From Bifidobacterium simiarum (GTDB lineage Bacteria; Actinomycetota; Actinomycetes; Actinomycetales; Bifidobacteriaceae), in NCBI RefSeq assembly GCF_002802905.1, contig NZ_PEBK01000003.1, forward strand, positions 17,694-81,693: a stretch of DNA of 64,000 bases, written 5' to 3'. The notes under the pieces were generated by a model that saw only the letters and a program-made list of their open reading frames with translations, had not been told where the DNA came from and did not search any database. This document shows positions 1 to 8,693 of this stretch, in pieces. Position 1 is the stretch's first letter. Every line of letters starts with the position of its first letter. The position numbers and the translations under genes are program-made.

Positions 1-903
1 GCCTGCCTGATGCTGGCGGAAACCACCCATCCACGCGATCGGATCGGAGCCGGCAAGCGTCCATCCGGGCAAGGAGCCGGCATCGGACACCCCAGTGGTC
101 CTGGCCAGTACGCGGTTGAGATGGGGCTTCAGCGATGCGGTCGTCTCCACGGCCACGCCGTCAAGCTGCTTGTTGCCCACCGATACATAGGTGCCGTTCG
201 CATAATCGGCCAGCTTGTACGCGGTGAATCGGCGGTCCTTGAGACTGTTTTGCCCGCCGCGCGTCGCCACCGCGGCCCGCACCGTGATGTCGTAGGGCGG
301 GGCCGCGTTAGCCGTGCCGACGCCGGCCGACAGTCCGCCCAGCACGCCGGAGGTGGCGATCACCGCCGCGGCGACACGACGCATACGCGACCGATGCCCG
401 TCAGAATTCCGGACGCCCGCACGCCGGCCGCCGGGACGACTGCCGGACATGCGCCCATCGGCGCGGCGCACGTCCCCGTTCACACGCACGTCCCCGCCGG
501 ACCCGTCGGCCTGCCAGATGCCCACGATCCGTCGGCCCTCGTAGGAACGAACACTGTGGGAGCGGATACCGCCGGTCTTATCCGGACCGCAATCCGGACT
601 GTAGGTCCGATCCGGACCGGCGAAGTCCGCGAACCCGATGATGGGCTGTCCGTCGGCGACGGAACCGTCCGGAGACGTTCCCTTGCCGACGCCAAGATGC
701 CGCGTGCTGCTGACCATTCGCGCGGTCCGAGTCCCGGAATCGGCGACTCGCACGGTCCGCGAATCGGCGGGCTGCACAACGGAATCGGCGGTTTGCACAG
801 CGGAGCCAACGGTCCGCGTGTTCTCGATCCGAGCGCCCCCGATCCGCTTGTCCCCGATCCGCTCATGACGTATGCCTGTCTGATGCTGGTTGTTGATGTT
901 CAT
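1..903 (-). CDS. Sortase-type pilin, N-terminal part (cut by window edge)
   Basis: The gene runs off the left edge. Around 384-300 the frame encodes a Sec signal peptide (MRRVAAAVIATSGVLGG, then a small-residue cleavage region ending TANAA). Mature sequence follows with ITVRAAV and then FTAYKLADYANGTYV, a pattern typical of the N-terminal domain of bifidobacterial sortase-assembled pilins. It lies directly behind the large tip-type protein on the same strand, the usual tip-then-shaft order; a class C sortase would be expected beyond the edge. The start is uncertain. ATG at 903 has AGGAAAGGAAG about 7 bases upstream. An in-frame ATG at 1038 also has AGGAAAGGAA. ATGs at 450 and 384 sit nearer the signal peptide but have no ribosome site. 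Starting at 903 gives an odd, Arg/Asp-rich extension of about 173 residues before the signal peptide. Confidence 0.72.
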   Translation of the reverse strand, partial: MNINNQHQTGIRHERIGDKRIGGARIENTRTVGSAVQTADSVVQPADSRTVRVADSGTRTARMVSSTRHLGVGKGTSPDGSVADGQPIIGFADFAGPDRTYSPDCGPDKTGGIRSHSVRSYEGRRIVGIWQADGSGGDVRVNGDVRRADGRMSGSRPGGRRAGVRNSDGHRSRMRRVAAAVIATSGVLGGLSAGVGTANAAPPYDITVRAAVATRGGQNSLKDRRFTAYKLADYANGTYVSVGNKQLDGVAVETTASLKPHLNRVLARTTGVSDAGSLPGWTLAGSDPIAWMGGFRQHQAG

Positions 904-1117
904 GGGATAACTTCCTTTCCTGATGTGATGATGCGTTGCTTTCCGTGTATCCATGCGCCGTCTGCCCCGACGGCTCATCGCCGCGCTGTAAGACGGAGGA
1001 TCGCGTATCCGCACGATCGGCACCGGTTCGTTCCTCATGCCGTTTCCTTTCCTCATGTCATTGCCACTTAGGTCATTGCCGCTCATGTCATTGCCGTCTT
1101 CCCGTCCCCGCATGCGA

Positions 1118-4100
1118 TCACCGGCGGAATCTGACGATCATGAATCCCAGCGCCGCGATGCCGGCGGCCACCACCAGCACGCCGATCATCAGGCGCACCG
1201 TGTCGGTTCCGGAACCGGTGACGGGAGGCGTCACGTCGGTCGGCACCGTATTGCCCAGCGTCTGCCGCCACCGCTCAGGTCGGCTCGACAGCCCCGATCC
1301 CGGACTGACGGAAGAGACCGTCTCGCCCTTCGCCGTTCCGTTGAGCAGCCAGGAGGTTTCGTCGGAGCTGCCGGTGACCGTCAGGGTCACGCCGCGAGAT
1401 CCGGCGACGTTCACCGCACGGACCACCCAGTAGGCGCCGCCGGCCGGAACCTGCATGGGCGCGGGCGTGCTGGTCTCCCACACGCGGTAGTAGCGGGTCT
1501 GGCCCGTTCCGATACGGTGGACCGGAAACGCCCCCTGCCCATCGGCATTGAGGGTGATGCTGTTCCTCGTCGCCTCGGCGATCAGCACCTTGCCGGCCGC
1601 ATCCCGGGTCTCCTGCATGTGCAGCACGGCCCCCGCGGCGGGACGGTCGCGCATCCAAGTGCCCTGCGCGCCGCCTCTGCGCGCGACCTTGGTGACGATG
1701 AGGCTCCAGTTGGCGAGCTGCTCGCTCTGCTCCCGCTCCGGCCGCCATCCGTCACTGACCGACGGTCCCATGTCGAGGATCAGTTCGCTGGCGAGGCTTA
1801 TGGTCTTGTCCCATCCCCGGCCGCGGAAATCCCACCGGTAGGTCACGCTCTGACCGGTGAGATCGGCCTTGTCGATTCGCCACACGTAAGTCACGTATCC
1901 GGTGCCGAGGCCCTTCACCGTTCGCATCGTCGTATCCTTGCCGGGATCGTAGGTGATCGTCTGCCGGCCGTTCTTGAATCCTGCGGCCGGGAACCGCAGC
2001 GGGGTGACCGTGCCAATTTTTCTGGCGTTCGCCGGGATCGTCGTGCCGGACGTCCCCGCGGTCGGGCTCCAGTACACGTCGGCCCGCGCCAGCACCGTCA
2101 GTCCGGTCACGGATTTCGGCAGGCTCACCGTGATGTCGTCCTTGGGCAGGGAGCCGTCCATCGTCTGCTTCGCGGCGACTTCCGAGACGATGCCGGGCTT
2201 CACTGGAGGCATGAGATGCACGCTTTCCGCACCGTTGAGCGCACTGGTCTCCCTGTCGTAGTCCCTGAGACACAGTCGGTAGGATCCGGCCGCGGAACCG
2301 ACCAGAAGCTGGCCGGTGGGGCATTCGTATCCCGCCTGATTGCGCACCCCGGTGACGCCGACGACCGCACTGGTGAACCAGGCATCCCCCGACGGCCATG
2401 CGTCCAGTCCGAAATCATCGGGCACGAACCGGAACGTCTGCGTACCCGGATCGGCTTCGGCACTGGCCCCAGCACCGGCACCGGCACCGGCACCGGCACC
2501 GGCACGGTGGTATCCGGCGAACGAGACGGTCTTCGAGAAGGATCGGTTCGCCCCCAGATGCAGCGTGGTCTTCACCACGAATCGCAGATCGCCGTCGAAC
2601 CGACCGTCATTGTCCGAGTCCCAGTCGTGGTGCCCGTCGGTCGAAGCCGCGGAGAGCCGGACCTGATCGTCCAGCGGCTGCGTGCCACCGGCCAGCCGCA
2701 GCGACTCGCGGCGCGAATCGAACCTCGTCGCCTCGGTGACGTCGTCCTGCCTCCACCCGCCGACCAGTCCGTTGACCGCCTGACTGGTGACGGCCGCGGT
2801 CATCTCACGCGAGTCCGGCTGGGTCGGCGGCGGGATCGGCTCGGTGTTGTACCGTTCGGCCGGATCGTCGACGCCGCTGTTCTGGTTGAGGCCGTAGTGC
2901 ACGTACCGTTGGCCTTGAGCCTCGTTGGGCACCATGTACGACCGGTATTCGTAGATGTTGGCCGCGTAGCCGGGATCCGACGGATCGACCCGGCGGACGA
3001 TGACGTCGTACCACAGGTCGGCGTTGGCCGGCCATTGCGTGGCGCCGCCGCCCTGGGATCCGGTGAGGAACTGGAACGTGTAGTCGCGGGTCTGCATCCG
3101 GGTGAAGTAGTCGTTGACGATGCGTTTCTGCGCAATGGACTTCTCCGCACGGCCGTCCTTGTTCGCGTCGATGTTCAGCCGCACGTCGATGGTGAAGAAA
3201 TCGTCGGTCGGATGCCCCACGCCGAGCGCCGTGATGCTCACCACGTCACGCAGCACGCTGTTGCGGGCGATCTTCGCGTTCACGCTGTCACGCCATTCGG
3301 GCCTTCCCGACAGGAATGACCCGGCGGAGGCGTATCCGGCGCGGGTGGTGATGCCCGGCTTCCACGGCGAGGGCTCCCAGCCGATCAGCGACTGGCCTGC
3401 GGAGGCCGGCTGGGCCATGTAGAACAGCAGTCGCATGCCGGAGCTGTCGGGGATCGGACTGCTTTTGGACAGTTCCATCAGCTTCCGGTAGAAGCCGTCC
3501 TTCAGCACCGAGTCGGGAATGCCCTTGGTGCTGCCGTTGTGGATGGTGGACAGCGCGTAATGCGTCATCACCAGACCGGTGTTGCGATCCTTGCCGAAGA
3601 TGTTGCCGAACCCATCCGGACCGTAGTAGAACACGGAACGCATGCGGTTGGCCTTGTCGGTGCCGAAGTTGTAGGACCTCGGATCGTACGCCGTGTCGAC
3701 GTCGGGCGTGTGGGCGGCGGCCTGCACGCACAAGGCGCGGTTGCCGTTGGACAGGATGAACTCGCCGGCCGCGTAGTCGTCGCCGTTCCATGGGATGTGC
3801 GAGATCTCCTTCAGTGTGAGCGTCGAGGCCCGGACGGCCTTGCGCATGAACAGGCCGCGCAGCCGCGACAGCAGACCGGTGGAACCGTCGCCGTCATCCG
3901 ATTCGATGCCAAGGTCACCGCCGCGACCGCCGGCGTTGTTCGATACCGCGGTGGGGTCGCCGGCCGACTCGCCCTGCACCATCGCGACGCCCAGGCGACG
4001 ATCGTTCGGATGACGCCCCGCGACCGTGGTTCCCGCGATCGCCGCCCCGCCCGACCCCTGTTTCGGTACGGCCAGATAGACACCCTCCGGCACCGAGGCC

Positions 4101-4753
4101 GATCCCTCCCCCGTCACCGAGGCGGCAGCGGGAACGCCGGATCGACGCAGTCGGTCGGACAGCAGGCCGATCGTCAGCCGCTGGGTTTCGACGTCGGTCA
4201 TATGCCAGAGCCGATTGACCGGATCGTCGGCCTTACCATCGTTTCGGTTCGCTCCCGCCTGAGCCAATGCCTCGTCCGCGGCCGTACGCACCGTCGGCCC
4301 GACGCTGACGGCCCGCAGATCCTCGAACGGACGGCCGGAGACGGAACCGGTACGGGCGTCGGACCCGGTCATGGAGGACCGTTCGACGTCGTAGCGTCCG
4401 ATACGGTACAGATCGACGCCGATGCCGGTCAGCGTGGTCGAGGCCACCGCCCGCACCGTCAGCGTTGTCCGACTGGATATGACACTCGTCCCATCGGCCG
4501 GGGCCGTGCCCGACGGGTCCGCGAACGCCACGCCACCCGTGAACGCCACGCCACCCGTGAACGCCATGGCCGCCGCGACCGTCAGACCGGTCACGGCCCT
4601 CCACATGCGCCGCCGCATGCCGGCCGTTCTCCGGCCTACCGCGTGTCGTACCGTGAGCCGTACCGTGGGCCGCATCACGGAAGGCGGCCGACCATGGATT
4701 CCGATCGGCCTGCGTTGCCCGGTCCCGGAGCTTTCGTTGCGTGTCTCGATCAT
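1118..4753 (-). CDS. Large cell-wall-anchored surface protein, probable pilus tip adhesin
   Basis: A 1211-residue exported protein. A 50-residue Arg-rich n-region precedes the hydrophobic core and an AFADP cleavage site near residue 79. Around residue 342 the sequence ALCVQ, followed later by GLVMTHYALS, resembles the thioester-domain fold of Gram-positive adhesins, although the usual TQxA glutamine motif reads THYA. The middle holds long beta-rich stretches and a Gly-Ala repeat. Near residue 1000 a SpaA/VaFE-like beta-sandwich begins (ANWSLIVTKV). The C-terminus has a sorting signal variant, PPVTG, then a membrane helix and RFRR. It is the first gene of a minus-strand pair with the pilin downstream. 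The start at 4753 has AAAGGAAC upstream. The role as tip adhesin is inferred from size, domains and gene order; the ligand is unknown. Confidence 0.8.
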   Translation of the reverse strand: MIETRNESSGTGQRRPIGIHGRPPSVMRPTVRLTVRHAVGRRTAGMRRRMWRAVTGLTVAAAMAFTGGVAFTGGVAFADPSGTAPADGTSVISSRTTLTVRAVASTTLTGIGVDLYRIGRYDVERSSMTGSDARTGSVSGRPFEDLRAVSVGPTVRTAADEALAQAGANRNDGKADDPVNRLWHMTDVETQRLTIGLLSDRLRRSGVPAAASVTGEGSASVPEGVYLAVPKQGSGGAAIAGTTVAGRHPNDRRLGVAMVQGESAGDPTAVSNNAGGRGGDLGIESDDGDGSTGLLSRLRGLFMRKAVRASTLTLKEISHIPWNGDDYAAGEFILSNGNRALCVQAAAHTPDVDTAYDPRSYNFGTDKANRMRSVFYYGPDGFGNIFGKDRNTGLVMTHYALSTIHNGSTKGIPDSVLKDGFYRKLMELSKSSPIPDSSGMRLLFYMAQPASAGQSLIGWEPSPWKPGITTRAGYASAGSFLSGRPEWRDSVNAKIARNSVLRDVVSITALGVGHPTDDFFTIDVRLNIDANKDGRAEKSIAQKRIVNDYFTRMQTRDYTFQFLTGSQGGGATQWPANADLWYDVIVRRVDPSDPGYAANIYEYRSYMVPNEAQGQRYVHYGLNQNSGVDDPAERYNTEPIPPPTQPDSREMTAAVTSQAVNGLVGGWRQDDVTEATRFDSRRESLRLAGGTQPLDDQVRLSAASTDGHHDWDSDNDGRFDGDLRFVVKTTLHLGANRSFSKTVSFAGYHRAGAGAGAGAGAGASAEADPGTQTFRFVPDDFGLDAWPSGDAWFTSAVVGVTGVRNQAGYECPTGQLLVGSAAGSYRLCLRDYDRETSALNGAESVHLMPPVKPGIVSEVAAKQTMDGSLPKDDITVSLPKSVTGLTVLARADVYWSPTAGTSGTTIPANARKIGTVTPLRFPAAGFKNGRQTITYDPGKDTTMRTVKGLGTGYVTYVWRIDKADLTGQSVTYRWDFRGRGWDKTISLASELILDMGPSVSDGWRPEREQSEQLANWSLIVTKVARRGGAQGTWMRDRPAAGAVLHMQETRDAAGKVLIAEATRNSITLNADGQGAFPVHRIGTGQTRYYRVWETSTPAPMQVPAGGAYWVVRAVNVAGSRGVTLTVTGSSDETSWLLNGTAKGETVSSVSPGSGLSSRPERWRQTLGNTVPTDVTPPVTGSGTDTVRLMIGVLVVAAGIAALGFMIVRFRR
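2472..2511. repeat. GCACCG hexanucleotide tandem repeat inside tip gene
   Basis: Six full GCACCG units plus a partial one encode the run AGAGAGAGAGAGA in the tip protein. The unit length is a multiple of three, so slippage would change a flexible linker by two residues at a time without a frameshift. Confidence 0.9.
4523..4566. repeat. 18-bp tandem duplication in signal peptide
   Basis: Two perfect 18-bp units starting GAACGCCACG (4523-4540 and 4541-4558) and the start of a third encode the repeated AFTGGV motif in the hydrophobic core of the tip protein's signal peptide. This looks like a recent in-frame duplication. Confidence 0.9.
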
Positions 4754-4914
4754 GGGTATCCCGTTCCTTTGCTCGTCCGTTGCCGACCGGGCCGAACGGC
4801 TTCGTCACTGTCGACGTCCGCGTCGGCCGGCTTCGTCGCCGGTCAGACCTGCCGGCGCTGGGTACGGCAATCATGGCAAAGTCGGGTCCGGAGGGTCGGG
4901 GAATCAGGCACGGC

Positions 4915-5026
4915 TGTGGATAACCGGGCCGATTGGGGGATGAAACCCGAAGAATGGGGAAAACCGGAATTCCGGAATCGTTGCAATGTGGATATCCGGT
5001 ATGGAGATTCGGTGAAATGTGGACAA
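4915..5026 (-). promoter_or_regulatory. Cluster of DnaA-box-like nonamers
   Basis: Read on the minus strand, three sites in one orientation match the DnaA box TTRTCCACA: TTATCCACA at 4915-4923 (perfect), ATATCCACA at 4987-4995 (one mismatch) and TTGTCCACA at 5018-5026 (perfect). A weaker CCATCCACA lies on the plus strand at 5035-5043. They sit upstream of the pilus operon and downstream of the primase gene. Function is inferred from the motif only. Confidence 0.55.
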
Positions 5027-5058
5027 GATCCCGACCATCCACACCGTCCATACGACAC

Positions 5059-5090
5059 GCCGATCATCGGATTGTGAAACGATGATCGGC
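5059..5090 (-). terminator. Hairpin downstream of dnaG
   Basis: A perfect 11-bp stem (GCCGATCATCG at 5059-5069 with its complement at 5080-5090) closes a 10-base loop about 15 bases past the dnaG stop codon. No clear U-tract follows, so it may be a processing or Rho-assisted site rather than a classical terminator. Confidence 0.6.
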
Positions 5091-5104
5091 GGTCGGATCG
5101 TCGC

Positions 5105-7222
5105 TCAGGCGACGACGTTGCCGTAGATCTCGGCCTTGAGATTCTTGCGACTGGTTTCGAGCCGGGTGATCTCGCCGAGCAGGCGGAACTTCTCCTCGCC
5201 TTCGGGCAACTGGTTCATCCGCCGCTTATCCGCGGCGATGCGCCGCATGAACCCGAGATCGAGAATGCGTACCAGCAGTTCGGAGGCGTACTGGGTCTCG
5301 GCCGCGGTGGGCTTCTTCAGCGCGGCGCCGGCACCGTTCTCCTGCGAATCGCCGCCGACCACGGCACCCGACTGGCCGGACTGCCCCGACTGGCCGGAGC
5401 CCTGCCCCGCGCCGTCGCGTCCGTTCGAGGGCAGAGGCAACGGCATCACGGCCAGCTCGTTCACCACGCCTTCGAGCATGGGACCGGCCGCCTTGGACAG
5501 GTTGTGCAGCCACAGGCCCTGCGGCGTGTCGTCGGCGGGCAGGCCGCCGGCCGCCTCGACCGCCTGGAACAGCGAACGGAACACGGGGGTCATGAAGTTC
5601 CCCGGAACCAGCTGGGCGAACATGTCGGCGTTGATGGCCCGGGGTACTTGGATCAGCACGCCCATGAACTGCTGCTCGCAGATGAACACCGCGTCGTCGA
5701 TGCGGTAGTAGCCCTGCGTGACGGCGTCGTGATGCTCCAGCTCACGGCGGCGAGCCGGATCGGCGTACGGGTTCTCCCCGCGGCCGACGCGCGAACGCTC
5801 GCCGTTCATGCCTTCTCCCCTGCCGCGACGGGGGGCGTAGGCGTCTTCGTCGCGCACGTTCATCCGCCGGCGCGCGGCATTGACCTCGTTGATCATGATG
5901 TCGAGGTCCACGCCCACTCGGCGCACGGCCTTGCGGGCGTACAGATCGACCAGCGACCGGTCGCGGATCTGCGCGATCACTGGGGCCACGGCCTTCACCG
6001 CGCCCATCTGCCCGGTGGTGTACTGGGTGTCGAACTGGTCGATGGCCGTGTCGATCACGAAGTCGTAGAGCGGACGGGCATGCTCCACCAGCGTGCGCAC
6101 GGCGGCGTCGCCGCGTTCGATCCGCAGGTCGCACGGATCGAGGTTGTTGTCGGCCACGGCCACGAACGTCTGGGAGAGGAACGCGCCGTCGAGGCCGAAC
6201 GCGTGCAGCGCGGCCTTCTGCCCGGCCGCGTCGCCGTCGAAGGTGAACACCACGCGGGAGGTCTGGTTCTTGCCCGGTCCGATGAGCTGCAGGGCCCCGA
6301 GCTTGTCGTCGGAGATCAGCCGGCGCACGATCTTGGCGTGTTCGTTGCCGAACGCGGTGCCGCAGGTGGCGACGGCGGTGTCCACGCCGGCCAGATGGCA
6401 GGCCATCACGTCCGTATAGCCTTCGACCACCACGACCTGACGCTTCTTGACGATGTTGGCCTTGGCGATGTCAAGGCCGTAAAGCATCTGGTTCTTGTGG
6501 TAGAGCGTGGTGTCGGGCGTGTTGATGTACTTGGCCTGGATGGTGTCGTCGTCGAAGAGCTTGCGGGCGCCGAAGCCGAGCGTGCGTCCGGTGGCGTCAC
6601 GGATCGGCCAGGTCACACGGCCCCTGAAGTAGTCGTAGACGCCCCGCTGCCCCTGCCGGGCCAGTCCGGCGTCGAGCATCTCCTGCTGGGTGAAGCCCTT
6701 GCCGGCGAGATGTCGGACGAGATTGTCCCAGCCCTGAGGCGCGTATCCACAGCCGAATCGCTCGCAGTCGGCCTGCGAGAAGTTGCGGCCGGCGAGCAGC
6801 TTGCGTGCCGCGAGCGCCTCCTTGCTCATGATCTGGGAGACGAAGAACCGCTGGGCCGCCTCGTTGGCCTCGAGCAGGCGGGACCGCTTGGACCCCTGAC
6901 GCTGGTCGGGGCGCTGGGAGTCGTAGTGCAGTTCGATGTGGTATTTGTCGGCGAGGATCTCCACGGCGTCGGCGAAGCCCACGCTTTCGGACTGTTCGAC
7001 ATATTTGAACACGTCGCCGCCCAGTCCGCAGCCGAAGCAATGCCACGATCCGAGCGCGGGACGGACCGAGAAGCTGGGGGTCTTTTCGTCGTGGAACGGG
7101 CACAGGCCCATGTAGGTGCCGGTTCCGGAGGCCTTCAGGGTGACGTCGGCGGATACGATGTCGTACAGGTCCGCGACGGCGCGCACCTTCTCGATGTCTT
7201 CCTTCACAATCAAACCCGGCAT
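5105..7222 (-). CDS. dnaG: DNA primase
   Basis: DnaG makes the RNA primers for lagging-strand replication. The 705-residue protein begins with a CHCC zinc-binding domain (C41, H44, C62, C65 in CPFHDEKTPSF and HCFGCG). A catalytic core follows with a TOPRIM fold, including VVVEGYTDVMA and FDGDAAGQKAA. The C-terminal helicase-interaction region carries a Gly/Ser/Gln-rich linker (GQGSGQSGQSGQSG) near residue 610. The ATG at 7222 is preceded by GGTGGAAG. It is the last of three same-strand genes, alr-dgt-dnaG; dgt next to dnaG is a common actinobacterial arrangement. A hairpin follows the stop codon. Confidence 0.97.
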   Translation of the reverse strand: MPGLIVKEDIEKVRAVADLYDIVSADVTLKASGTGTYMGLCPFHDEKTPSFSVRPALGSWHCFGCGLGGDVFKYVEQSESVGFADAVEILADKYHIELHYDSQRPDQRQGSKRSRLLEANEAAQRFFVSQIMSKEALAARKLLAGRNFSQADCERFGCGYAPQGWDNLVRHLAGKGFTQQEMLDAGLARQGQRGVYDYFRGRVTWPIRDATGRTLGFGARKLFDDDTIQAKYINTPDTTLYHKNQMLYGLDIAKANIVKKRQVVVVEGYTDVMACHLAGVDTAVATCGTAFGNEHAKIVRRLISDDKLGALQLIGPGKNQTSRVVFTFDGDAAGQKAALHAFGLDGAFLSQTFVAVADNNLDPCDLRIERGDAAVRTLVEHARPLYDFVIDTAIDQFDTQYTTGQMGAVKAVAPVIAQIRDRSLVDLYARKAVRRVGVDLDIMINEVNAARRRMNVRDEDAYAPRRGRGEGMNGERSRVGRGENPYADPARRRELEHHDAVTQGYYRIDDAVFICEQQFMGVLIQVPRAINADMFAQLVPGNFMTPVFRSLFQAVEAAGGLPADDTPQGLWLHNLSKAAGPMLEGVVNELAVMPLPLPSNGRDGAGQGSGQSGQSGQSGAVVGGDSQENGAGAALKKPTAAETQYASELLVRILDLGFMRRIAADKRRMNQLPEGEEKFRLLGEITRLETSRKNLKAEIYGNVVA

Positions 7223-7327
7223 AATCTTCCACCCTACTCAAGGTCGCGGAGAACGGTCGTCACAGCCTAGCGAACGTCCGGCGAGGCGTCCGGAGAGACG
7301 TCCGGCCGCGGCAAAGCCGTCAACGTC

Positions 7328-8617
7328 CTAGCCCGACAGCCGCCGGTGCAACGCCACGGCGGAGTTGTCGGTCAGGCTGGCGACCTGATCGATGGCGACG
7401 CGCAGTCTCCCGGCGTCGTCGGCCGCGGCGCGCCAGTCCTCGAGGAACACGGTCTCGAGCAGATCGGAGGGCTGCGGGGCCCGGGCCATCAGCGCCTCGA
7501 CGAGATCCGTGACGATCCTGCGCTGCTCCCTGTGCTGGTCATCGGCCTCCCTCGGCTCCATGACGAAGTACACGGCGATGCCCTTCATCGCCATGATCTC
7601 GTAGGCGGTCTCCTCGGGGATCACCAGCGATGCGGTGTAGCGCACCAGCGGACCGGAGCCGTATCGGGACCGGGTGGCGGATTCCACGGCGTCGGTGAAC
7701 CGGCCGATCTGCGCGCTGGTCAGGTTCTTCAGCAGTGCCAGGGACCGGCGCGAACCGGAGAACCGTTCGGGCAGCAGTCCCGCCCCGCGCAGCCGTCCGA
7801 AGGCCGACAGCAGACCGTCCGCGCTCCATTGTTCGCCGTACCACCGTCGGGTCCTCTCGACGATCGCGTCCACGGTCTTCGCGTCCGCAAGCGTGACGGG
7901 GTCGAGCGACCGGCAGACCACGGCATCCTCCACGTCGTGCACGCTGTAGGCGATGTCGTCGGCGAGGTCCATGATCTGGCATTCCATGGGTTTGACGCGT
8001 TCTGGGGCGCGTTGTTTCAGCCAGCGGAACACCGGCTCGTCGTCCGGGTAGACGCAGAATTTCGGGCTTCGTGTGCCGTCGGGGCGCATGGGGGCATCGG
8101 CGGCCGTCCACGGGTATTTGACGGCGGCGTCGAGGGAGGCCCTCGTGAGGTTGACGCCGGCGCTGCGGCCGTCGGCGTGGAAGATCTTCGGCTCCAGCCT
8201 GGTCAGGATGCGCATGGTCTGCGCGTTGCCTTCGAATCCGCCGATGTCTCCGGCCAGAGCGGCCAGGGCGCGTTCGCCGTTGTGGCCGAAGGGCGGGTGG
8301 CCGAGATCGTGGGCGAGGCACGCGCAGTCGACCACGTCGGGGTCGCAGCCGAGCGAGACGGCGATCTGTCGGCCGATCTGGGCAACCTCCAGCGTGTGGG
8401 TGAGCCGGGTACGGGCGAAATCGTCGGTGCCGGCGACCAGGATCTGGGTTTTCGCGCCGAGCCGTCGGAACGCCGACGAGTGGATGATCCGGGCCCGGTC
8501 GCGCTGGAACGCCGTGCGGCTGCTGGTTTTCGGCGGTTCAACGGCCCAGCGCTCCTCGTCGTCGGCCAGATAGCCTTCGGTTTCGAGCACGGCTTCGCCG
8601 TTCGAGGTCTCGATCAT
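7328..8617 (-). CDS. dgt: dGTP triphosphohydrolase-like HD-domain protein
   Basis: A 429-residue HD-domain phosphohydrolase of the deoxyguanosine-triphosphatase-like family, expected to cleave dNTPs to the nucleoside and triphosphate. The N-terminus has the family signature FQRDRARIIHSSAFRRLGAKTQ. The metal site shows H74 (RLTHTLEVAQI), H103-D104 (CLAHDLGHPPFGH) and a downstream conserved Asp in MDLADDIAYSVHD. I chose the ATG at 8617 because GGAAGGCGG lies just upstream and the conserved region starts shortly after. A longer frame to 8854 would overlap alr and add an unconserved, Pro/Arg-rich tail. It lies about 76 bases behind alr and 105 before dnaG, probably co-transcribed. Confidence 0.93.
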   Translation of the reverse strand: MIETSNGEAVLETEGYLADDEERWAVEPPKTSSRTAFQRDRARIIHSSAFRRLGAKTQILVAGTDDFARTRLTHTLEVAQIGRQIAVSLGCDPDVVDCACLAHDLGHPPFGHNGERALAALAGDIGGFEGNAQTMRILTRLEPKIFHADGRSAGVNLTRASLDAAVKYPWTAADAPMRPDGTRSPKFCVYPDDEPVFRWLKQRAPERVKPMECQIMDLADDIAYSVHDVEDAVVCRSLDPVTLADAKTVDAIVERTRRWYGEQWSADGLLSAFGRLRGAGLLPERFSGSRRSLALLKNLTSAQIGRFTDAVESATRSRYGSGPLVRYTASLVIPEETAYEIMAMKGIAVYFVMEPREADDQHREQRRIVTDLVEALMARAPQPSDLLETVFLEDWRAAADDAGRLRVAIDQVASLTDNSAVALHRRLSG

Positions 8618-8693
8618 CGTCGCACCGCCTTCCCGCCGCCGCGCGGCGATCGTCGCCATTACCGCATGGATACCGCCCGCATGGATACCGCGA

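Larger units (their letters stand above)
4754..5104. other. Gene-free stretch between dnaG and pilus operon
   Basis: About 350 bases without a supportable gene. It should contain the pilus-operon promoter, but I see no convincing -35/-10 pair. It holds a perfect 12-bp palindrome CCGGAATTCCGG at 4964-4975, several DnaA-box-like nonamers, and a strong hairpin behind dnaG. Confidence 0.7.

Noticed and set aside
10..1071. Long plus-strand open frame opposite the pilin
   Set aside because: It has no ribosome site or recognisable domain, and the opposite strand encodes a clear signal peptide and pilin segment. It is a high-GC shadow.
2472..2511. Phase-variation tract in the tip adhesin gene
   Set aside because: The unit is six bases, so slippage cannot cause frameshift; only linker length would vary.
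5504..7270. 588-codon plus-strand frame opposite dnaG
   Set aside because: It exactly mirrors the primase gene, and its translation shows only low-complexity Val/Gly/His/Arg content.
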